Source of the DNA: CAYQDF01 sp964416175
Lineage (GTDB): Bacteria; Chloroflexota; Anaerolineae; Anaerolineales; UBA4823
NCBI GenBank assembly: GCA_964416175.1
Contig: CAYQDF010000154.1
Span: forward strand, 1-6,728
Length of the DNA stretch: 6,728 nt
Direction of reading: 5' to 3'
Of the stretch, positions 1 to 6,600 are shown one piece after another; position 1 is the stretch's first letter, and each line of letters begins with the position of its first letter. A program made the position numbers and the translations under genes. Under the pieces are notes generated by a model that was not told the origin of the DNA, did no database searches, and saw only the letters and a program-made list of their open reading frames with translations.

Positions 1-1
1 G

Positions 2-1105
2 ACCGCTGTTGCGGTGGCTGCGTTGACTATCGCCCTTTCTGTCACGATCGGGATCAGCGTGATGGTGAATAGCTTTCGCAGGACCGTTGTCACCTGGTTG
101 GACGAGACGCTGGCCGGCGATATTTACCTGTCTGTCCCCTCATTCTCAGGAGCTCAAACGAACGGGGCGATTCACCCCTCAGTCATCGAAATCACGCAAA
201 AGCTCCCAGAAGTCGCACGCGTTGATTCACTGCGCGCAACGGACGTAATCACGCCATTCGGATCCCTTCACATTGCTGCAACCGACAACCCAACCCTGGT
301 CCAAGAAAGATTGTTCGCATCCCGGAGCGGGTCCCTGGCGGATATTGACGCTGCACTCGACGCCGGGGCAGTCTTGATATCGGAACCACTGGCTAATCGC
401 CTGGGACTGGCTGTCAACGATGCCATCACTCTCTCCACCCAATCCGGTTTTAAGGATTTTTCCGTAGCCGGCATTTATTACGACTATTCCTCCAGCCAGG
501 GGACGCTGATGATGAGATTATCGAAGTACCGGCAGCATTGGCCTGACGACGCTATAACTGCAATCGCTCTCCGGTTAATCCCTGAGGCAGATCCAGAAAA
601 GGTTGCAGAAAAGTTGATCAGAGAGATCGCGGAGGTCCAGAAACTGGATATCCAACCCAACCGGGCTTTGCGGCGGGAAGCTCTCGCAGTGTTCGATAGG
701 ACTTTCTTGATCACGGGTGCGCTGCGTTTCCTGGCCATCCTGGTCGCTTTCATCGGAATTCTGAACGCGCTGCTATCCTGGCAGCTTGAGAAACAGAGAG
801 AAGCAGGGATTCTGAAAGCCCTGGGACTGTCCAATCGACAGCTTTGGACTCTGATCTTGACCGAAACCGGGTTGATGGGGACCGTGGCAGGTCTGCTAGC
901 CATGCCGGCCGGCGTCACACTCGCCGCGATACTCGTATACATCATCAATCGACGTTCGTTTGGATGGACCATGCAGCTTTATTTTGAACCCTGGCCCTTC
1001 TTCCTGGCCATCCTGATCGCCCTGTCCGCGTCGCTCCTGGCTGGCGCTGTCCCGGCCAGGAAATTGAGTCAGATCCCCCCGGCTGAAGTGCTCCATTACG
1101 AGTGA
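2..1105 (+). CDS. FtsX/MacB-type ABC transporter permease, C-terminal part (5' partial)
   Basis: This is the permease subunit of an ABC transporter of the FtsX/LolC/MacB type, which moves lipoproteins or other envelope substrates or transmits force across the membrane. The frame is open back to base 2 without a stop, so the true start lies upstream; the GTG at 14 falls inside a membrane helix and is probably not the start. Counting from that GTG, a helix spans about residues 1-19, an extracytoplasmic MacB-like domain about 25-225, then helices at about 232-256, 281-311 and 327-346. After the second helix comes the cytoplasmic motif EKQREAGILKALGLS, the hallmark loop that contacts the ATPase. 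The tail PARKLSQIPPAEVLHYE is the usual FtsX ending. The opening AVAALTIALSVTIGISVMV resembles the start of the second half of the roughly 800-residue double-core permeases, so more than half may be missing. The ATPase gene would be expected upstream. The substrate cannot be read from the sequence. Confidence 0.9.
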   Translation, partial: TAVAVAALTIALSVTIGISVMVNSFRRTVVTWLDETLAGDIYLSVPSFSGAQTNGAIHPSVIEITQKLPEVARVDSLRATDVITPFGSLHIAATDNPTLVQERLFASRSGSLADIDAALDAGAVLISEPLANRLGLAVNDAITLSTQSGFKDFSVAGIYYDYSSSQGTLMMRLSKYRQHWPDDAITAIALRLIPEADPEKVAEKLIREIAEVQKLDIQPNRALRREALAVFDRTFLITGALRFLAILVAFIGILNALLSWQLEKQREAGILKALGLSNRQLWTLILTETGLMGTVAGLLAMPAGVTLAAILVYIINRRSFGWTMQLYFEPWPFFLAILIALSASLLAGAVPARKLSQIPPAEVLHYE

Positions 1106-1120
1106 CCGCCTCGAATCCGA

Positions 1121-2863
1121 GTGATGATACCTTTGTCTGTCTTGCTGAAAGGTTTTTTGATTGGTCTTTCGATCGCCGCACCCGTTGGGCCGATCGGTAT
1201 TCTTTGTATTCGAAGGACACTTGCTGAAGGTCGAGTAGCCGGGTTCATCTCAGGATTGGGCGCAGCGACCGCTGATGCCGCTTACGGGGTAGTGGCGGCG
1301 TTCGGCTTGACGGTCATCGCCAATTTCTTGATCGGACAGCGCTACTGGCTGGGCCTGATTGGTGGATTGTTTCTCGTATACCTGGGGTTGCGAACATTTA
1401 CTGCGAAAGGCGCCAGTCCTGAAGAAGGGATGATCAGTCCGGCAAAGCAAAGCAACCTGATCCATCACTACCTGTCGACCTTCTTTTTGACCATTGCCAA
1501 TCCCCTGACGATCCTGTCGTTTGCGGCGATATTTGCTGGCCTGGGGGTCGGGCTGGAACCTGTCAGAGGAGATTCGTCAGCAGCCTGGACGGTGTTGGGC
1601 ATCTTTCTCGGTTCCGGGACCTGGTGGTTTTCACTCTCAGGTTTCACGGCATATTTCCGTCAGAAGATCTCTTCCGGCTGGATGTCATGGATCAACCGGA
1701 TATCCGGATCGATCATTGCTCTGTTTGGGATCTTCGCTATCCTCGGACTTGTCGCTGGCCCGACTGGATTGGATGACCCACCGCCCAATGAGACATCGAA
1801 AGCATCGGCTCCAACATCTCCCCTGGCCAATTTTGACAGATTCCAGCGAGTCACCGGCCCGCTACCGCTGTCATTCCCCCAAGACCATGGCGCGCATTCA
1901 GAATACCTCACCGAGTGGTGGTATTACACAGGCAATCTTAGAACCGCAGAAGGCAGGCATTTCGGCTATCAATTCACGATCTTTCGCCGCGCGATCCACC
2001 CGCCCGGTACGTACGCATTGCGGCCTTCGGCATGGGCAACGGACCAGATCTACCTCGCCCACTTCACGGTTACAGACGTTCAATCTGAAACATTCCAGGC
2101 CTTCGAACGAACTTCGAGAGGCGCGGCAGGACTGGCTGGCGCCATCTCTGAGCCATTGAATGTCTGGCTGTATGACTGGCATGTGGAGCAGATCGGTATG
2201 GATGCCTACAGAATCCATGCCGTCGAAGGGGATTATTCGATAGCCCTTGATCTGAATGACGAGAAAGGACCTGTGCTGCACGGCAACGCTGGTTATAGCC
2301 GGAAAGGTGTGGATCCTGGCAATGCATCGACTTACATCAGCCTCACCAGACTGCGGACAGCAGGGACAGTCAAGACTCCCGAAGGTTCTTTCGAGGTATC
2401 AGGGTACAGCTGGATGGACCACGAGTTCAGCACGAATGCGCTTTCGAGCGGACAGATCGGTTGGGACTGGTTCTCTATCCAGCTGGAAGACTCGACAGAG
2501 CTGATGGTTTACCAAATCCGCCGGGAGGACGGGACGGTCGATCCGTATTCAAGCGGAACGTATATCAGCCAGGTTGGCGCCTCTACCGCGCTGAATAGAA
2601 ATGATTTCACAATTGAGGTGCTTGACACATGGGAAAGCCCTCACTCGGGAGCAGTTTATCCCTCGCGGTGGCGCGTCCATATTGAATTGCTCGAGTTAGA
2701 CCTTGAGATCTTGCCTGTCCTCGCCGACCAGGAGCTGAACCTCTCCTTTACATATTGGGAAGGCGCGGTCACTGTCAGGGGAATTGCGGCCGGTCGACCA
2801 GTAACGGGGATCGGTTACGTTGAACTTACCGGATACCGGGAGCCGTTTAGCGGAGATTTCTGA
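1121..2863 (+). CDS. LysE-family exporter fused to AttH/CrtC-like lipocalin domain
   Basis: One uninterrupted 580-residue frame joins two families. Residues 1-212 match LysE/RhtB amino-acid exporters: six hydrophobic helices (about 6-29, 40-68, 74-92, 116-142, 152-176, 192-213), the motif APVGPIG at 20-26 and the typical ending WINRISG at 190-196; 212 residues is a full-length LysE. A Pro/Asp/Ser linker (213-245) leads to an AttH/CrtC-like domain (about 246-575) with EWWYYTGNL (265-273), SGYSWMDHEF (427-436), GWDWFSIQL (447-455), YWEGAV (545-550) and GYVELTGY (565-572). Family members are called predicted secreted hydrolases or carotenoid 1,2-hydratases; the reaction here is unknown. Basic loops at 31-38, 91-117 and 180-193 suggest six helices with both ends outside, placing the AttH domain outside the cytoplasm. 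The start is GTG 1121 or the adjacent ATG 1124; neither has a clear ribosome site. It lies 15 bases after the permease, so probably in the same operon. Confidence 0.88.
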   Translation: MMIPLSVLLKGFLIGLSIAAPVGPIGILCIRRTLAEGRVAGFISGLGAATADAAYGVVAAFGLTVIANFLIGQRYWLGLIGGLFLVYLGLRTFTAKGASPEEGMISPAKQSNLIHHYLSTFFLTIANPLTILSFAAIFAGLGVGLEPVRGDSSAAWTVLGIFLGSGTWWFSLSGFTAYFRQKISSGWMSWINRISGSIIALFGIFAILGLVAGPTGLDDPPPNETSKASAPTSPLANFDRFQRVTGPLPLSFPQDHGAHSEYLTEWWYYTGNLRTAEGRHFGYQFTIFRRAIHPPGTYALRPSAWATDQIYLAHFTVTDVQSETFQAFERTSRGAAGLAGAISEPLNVWLYDWHVEQIGMDAYRIHAVEGDYSIALDLNDEKGPVLHGNAGYSRKGVDPGNASTYISLTRLRTAGTVKTPEGSFEVSGYSWMDHEFSTNALSSGQIGWDWFSIQLEDSTELMVYQIRREDGTVDPYSSGTYISQVGASTALNRNDFTIEVLDTWESPHSGAVYPSRWRVHIELLELDLEILPVLADQELNLSFTYWEGAVTVRGIAAGRPVTGIGYVELTGYREPFSGDF

Positions 2864-2868
2864 ACCTG

Positions 2869-3390
2869 CTACCTCTGGCGCGTCAATAAGACCAGCCAGG
2901 CGCCAAGCAGCACCCAGATCAGGCCGACGAGGGCAAGCAGACCCCAATCCCCCCGGTTGAACCCTGGCGCTGTTATCGTTTCACCCGCATCTGGGAGGGC
3001 GTATGTCGGTGATGGTGTTGTCGATTGGGAGATTGGCGTCGGCGATGAGGCGAACCGGAGCGTAAACGATGGCAGCGGCTCGAGCGTCGTCGTCGGAGTG
3101 TATGTTGCGGTGTAAGTAGGTGTTGGCGAAAGGGTGTTCGTCGGTGTGATTGTCGAGGTCGGCCGGGGCGTCGCGCTCCGGAATGGAGTCACGGTTTGAG
3201 TGGCGGTTCGAGTCAACGTAGGTGTCGGTGTCTTGGTGGCGTTCACGGCTCGAATTTCACTGTTAAACACAATCGGGAAGAAAAGCTGGAAGTCACCTTG
3301 GGCAAGCACGGTCAACCCGTTCCGATCAACCTGAACTGCTGTGATCAGTAAGACTATACCAAATATGAGACCAAGGATGGATTGGCGCAT
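2869..3390 (-). CDS. Exported Thr/Pro-rich stalk protein with C-terminal surface-anchor-like tail
   Basis: I do not recognise a named family; the layout is that of a surface stalk protein. Counting from the ATG at 3390 (173 residues): a signal peptide at 1-31 (MRQS, a hydrophobic run at 5-21, possible cleavage after VLA), a short segment with FFPIVFN (37-43), a low-complexity Thr/Pro/Ser stalk at 52-129, LPDAG at 132-136, a hydrophobic helix at about 149-170 and the tail RQR. The frame extends upstream to a GTG at 3459, but those 23 extra residues would put an uncharacteristic extension before a good signal peptide, and a candidate promoter (3428-3456) lies inside the extension, so I choose 3390. 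There is no Shine-Dalgarno site before it. It converges on the fusion gene, with 5 bases between stops, and is divergent from the M23 gene. It could be sortase-anchored or simply membrane-anchored. Confidence 0.75.
   Translation of the reverse strand: MRQSILGLIFGIVLLITAVQVDRNGLTVLAQGDFQLFFPIVFNSEIRAVNATKTPTPTLTRTATQTVTPFRSATPRPTSTITPTNTLSPTPTYTATYTPTTTLEPLPSFTLRFASSPTPISQSTTPSPTYALPDAGETITAPGFNRGDWGLLALVGLIWVLLGAWLVLLTRQR
2983..2997 (-). other. LPDAG sortase-like sorting motif
   Basis: These bases encode LPDAG, 12 residues before a roughly 22-residue hydrophobic helix and a short RQR tail at the protein end. The order motif, helix, basic tail is that of sortase substrates. The motif differs from classic LPxTG by Ala in place of Thr, so recognition by a sortase is an inference. 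Confidence 0.4.
3004..3237 (-). repeat. Degenerate Thr/Pro-coding low-complexity tract
   Basis: This stretch encodes the stalk of the minus-strand surface protein, with short variants of T-P-T, T-x-T and T-P-x repeated at irregular spacing (for example KTPTPTLTRTAT and TPTYTATYTPTTT). Thr, Pro and Ser dominate; charged residues are only the occasional Arg, Lys or Glu. Such tracts are flexible spacers that hold a domain away from the membrane, and could be O-glycosylated, though glycosylation cannot be seen from sequence. The repeat is degenerate at the DNA level, so it is not a simple tandem repeat. Confidence 0.75.
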
Positions 3391-3427
3391 TGGGATTAAG
3401 GGGAGTACGAGTGATCTTTTGAAGTTG

Positions 3428-3456
3428 ATCTTACAATGACTTGAGGAATAGCGCAA
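3428..3456 (-). promoter_or_regulatory. Candidate sigma70-type promoter for the stalk-protein gene
   Basis: Read on the minus strand, TTGCGC (3456-3451) and TAAGAT (3433-3428) are separated by 17 bases, giving -35 and -10 boxes with reasonable matches to TTGACA and TATAAT. Transcription would begin near 3421, about 30 bases before the ATG at 3390. This supports that ATG over the upstream GTG at 3459, which lies outside the predicted transcript. It was found by eye, and chance matches of this quality are common. Confidence 0.35.
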
Positions 3457-3559
3457 CACCTTTCGCTTTGAATCCCCTATGACCTCTTAACTCGAATTTC
3501 CAGCTTATCAGTTGTTCTGGAACGATAATTGCACGAGCTCGATCGCTCACAGAAATGTG

Positions 3560-3571
3560 AAGGCCAGCCTT
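3560..3571. repeat. Short inverted repeat (possible operator)
   Basis: AAGGC-CA-GCCTT is a perfect 5-base inverted repeat with a 2-base centre. Its right arm overlaps the first two bases of the candidate -35 box of the M23 gene (3570-3575), a position where a repressor could block polymerase. It is short enough to occur by chance, and no regulator gene is in view. Confidence 0.22.
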
Positions 3572-3599
3572 GGCAGTGACGGCGAGATTCGGGTATGAT
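3570..3599 (+). promoter_or_regulatory. Candidate sigma70-type promoter for the M23 peptidase gene
   Basis: TTGGCA (3570-3575) and TATGAT (3594-3599) are separated by 18 bases and each differs from the sigma70 consensus at one position. Transcription would start near 3606, leaving a leader of about 22 bases before the ATG at 3628. The leader carries GGGCGGT (3615-3622 region), a weak ribosome-binding candidate. The rest of the 237-base divergent intergenic region (3391-3627) shows no gene, RNA or terminator that I can support. Confidence 0.45.
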
Positions 3600-3627
3600 A
3601 TGAATCTACACCTGCGGGCGGTAACAA

Positions 3628-6600
3628 ATGCGAAATTTCTTCCCTTTCTTGCTGATTTCTCTCGTCTCTCTTCTCCTCCTGGCTGGTAGATCCTCCTCCA
3701 CAGCTGCTGCTCCCCCTACCCCACCTCCCGCAATGCCTGAGGATGACGTCGAAGCTATCGAGGACGCGGTACAGGAGGCTGTTGATGCGCAGCGTGAGTT
3801 CGTATTGGGCTACCTGTTATATGATGTAAACATCGTCGAAGTGCTGGTCTCGAAAGACGGCAAGCGGGGGATCGCTTATCTGGAGCTGGTCGAGCCCGAT
3901 ACAGGGCAATCACTCCCTGTGGAAATGGGACTTGCCATCGCTGTAAAAACTGAGGGTGTGTGGGAGGTGACGTTACCAGCCGACCCGGGATGGCTGGAGC
4001 TTCTGGAAACCACGCCAGAGGAGCTGCTTCCAGCAAAGCGTAAAGCCACCTTTATTGTGATGAATGCCGTGGAAGCCGCCGCTGCCGAAGCTGTCTACAG
4101 CGGTTATTTACTGCCCTGGGAGGCCGGGAAAACCGTCTATGTATCTCAGACCGTTGGACACGACCAGTACATTCCATCTGGAAGCGCCCATTATGCGTTT
4201 GATTTCTACCTTCCACAGACGATGTATCGGCTTTACGCTTCGAAAGCCGGGACTGTCTGGCGCGCCAGGTGGGATGTGCCGAATGGCAATGACAGCGATA
4301 TGGGGAACTACCTGGTGTTGATGGATACTTCGACCAGCCCGACGACGTATCAGCTCTACCTCCATCTGGCGCAGGACAGCATCCCGGAAGCGCTGAGGAC
4401 AATCGGCGCTTACGTTGCACAGGGGCAATACATCGGCATGGCTGATGATACCGGGCAGAGCACCGGACACCACCTGCATTTTCACGTTCATACGAATCCT
4501 GCTTCCTACTGGGGGACCTCTGTCGACATCACCTTTAACGATGTTGCGATTAATGGAGGAAGACCGCGGGTCCTGAGCGATAAACCTTACTGCACCCGAC
4601 CGACGGACGTTTGCGTTCAATTCCAAACCGCGTATATCTCCGGAAATACCATCCGCGGCGATACGATCCCGCCGAACGGCGGCCTGTTCGAACCAGCCAC
4701 CGGGACAATTGTGAATAAAAAGACCATCCACGTGGAGGGTTGGGCCAGCGACGTCGGCAGCGGTCTTGCCGGCGCGCGTTTGATCGCTTATTTCGAGGAT
4801 AGCTGGCATGACTTGGGTAGTGTTTTTTCGACCCTGACCTTCGCGCTCGATTGGGATCTGTGTGCCTCCAGCGTGCCCGATGGTCCGGTGAGCCTGGCAG
4901 TAAAAGCCTGGGATAAAGAAGGAAATTTAAGCCAGGGGTATCCGGGGCTGACTCATATCATCAAGAATTACAACTGCGCCCCACCGCCGCCCGCCTGCGC
5001 GCCCGGCGCCAACCAGGTCGCCCTTTTCAGCGAAACCGACTTCCGGGGAGAATGCCAGAACCTCGGGGTTGGTGAGTATCCCAGCGCGGGCAGCTTCAGC
5101 CTTGTTGGAGACGATAACGTCGAATCCGTCCTCGTTGGATCGAATGTCCTTGCAACGCTCTACTCAGGAGCAGACTTCTCCGGAAGGAGCTCCACGCTGG
5201 CATCCGCTGACGGCAGCCTCGAAGGTAACCCCATCGGGATCGATACAGTATCGTCACTCAAAGTCCAAAACCGGGCTATCCCCCCATCGCCGCCAGGCGT
5301 CCTGGTCTCGCCACGGGATGACGCGACCTTTCCGGGGAATTCCTCCCTGAGCTTCAGCTGGCGGGACGCCGGGGGAGCAACCCAGTTTCAGGTCAGGGTG
5401 AACGGTCCCCCGGGTCAGATCGACTCTCCCTGGCTCGATGACCCTTTCTGGCACCTCGATACACTCCTGCTGACTCCCGGGACATATACCTGGAAAGTCA
5501 GGGCGCGAAACTGCCCCCAGACCGCCTGCCAAAGCGCCTGGAGTCAGTCGGAATCGTTCACCATCTCTGATACCCCGGCGCCGCTGGCACCGGCAACCGC
5601 CCCCTTCAGTGATGGGATGGAAACCGGCTCGGGAAACTGGCGGTTCTCGGGTTTATGGAATCGTCTGAGCGATGCCGAGCGTGCGCACACCGGCTTGTAC
5701 AGCTGGTATTACGGGATACCATCTTCCGATGATTATGCAGACGGCACTCCAAACATGGGGGACCTGACATTGCGGCCCATGACAATTCCAGGCAGCGGAT
5801 ACGTGCTACGCTTCTGGTATCTCTACGACACAGAAGGACCGGAGAAGATCTGGGATCAGCGGTGGGTCCAAATCGCAACGGACGGCGGCCCATTCCAAAA
5901 TATCCTCCAGCTCCACGACGACGTCCAGGATTATTGGCTGCAAGCCACTCTGGATCTGTCTGCTTATGTCGGGAAGACCATTCAGGTGAGATTTCATTTT
6001 GCTGCCTTAGACGATGAATTGAATACCGGGAATTATGGCTGGTTTATTGATGACATCGAAATCGGGCAGCTCGTTCTCCCAGCATGTTCCGATAATGACA
6101 ACACCCCCGCTAAGGCGAGGACTCTGGAATACGGTGTGGCGAAAAGCGGAAGGATGTGCCCGGCTGGCGACGTGGATTATTACAAATTCGAAGGGACTGC
6201 CGGCGACAGAATCGTGCTCGACGTCGACACACCCACTGACGCGCCGGTCGATAACCTCGACCTGATCCTTTTCCTGCTGGACAACGATGGGAGTTCGGTG
6301 CTGGAAGTGCACGACGATGAAATCTACGCAGAGAAATTGGACCCTCACCTTGGATATCGCCTGGTCCGGTCGGGTACATTCTACGTCAAAGCTCGCCTTT
6401 GGGCGCACCCTACGTATGGGGACCTGACTTTCACTTACAACATCACCCTTTCCAAGGATAATCAAAAACCCACCGGGGATTTCACCACTCCCCTGAGCGG
6501 AACGTACCTTCCTGATTCGGACCAGCTTCTCCTCACCGTAAATGCCGCTGACAGTAAGAGCGGCGTCAGCCGGGTTGAGTTTCTCTACCATAGCGGAGAC

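Noticed and set aside
484..972. Minus-strand open frame of 162 codons
   Set aside because: Antisense to the FtsX permease, whose helices and ATPase-contact motif are clear on the plus strand.
1121..2863. Calling the second half a carotenoid biosynthesis enzyme (CrtC)
   Set aside because: The family match covers both CrtC and AttH proteins, and no carotenoid gene is nearby. The FtsX permease context fits AttH better, so I leave the reaction unassigned.
2876..2905. Hairpin TGGCGC...GCGCCA as a terminator at the convergent junction
   Set aside because: The stem is only 6 bases with an 18-base loop, lies inside the minus-strand gene and has no T-run on either side.
3391..3459. Upstream GTG start (3459) for the stalk protein
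   Set aside because: It would put 23 residues before a good signal peptide and would start upstream of the candidate promoter's transcript; ATG 3390 fits better.
3534..3541. Palindrome CGAGCTCG in the divergent region
   Set aside because: Eight-base palindromes are expected by chance and it does not extend or overlap a promoter box.
3682..3690. Possible lipoprotein signal (LAG followed by residue 21) in the M23 protein
   Set aside because: The residue after LAG is Arg (AGA), not Cys, and a Cys codon is not one base away; there is no lipobox.
4108..4809. Minus-strand open frame of 233 codons
   Set aside because: It lies antisense to the M23 gene, whose translation has an intact catalytic domain and coherent modules. 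The antisense product shows no domain or signal, so it is a shadow of the coding strand's codon bias.
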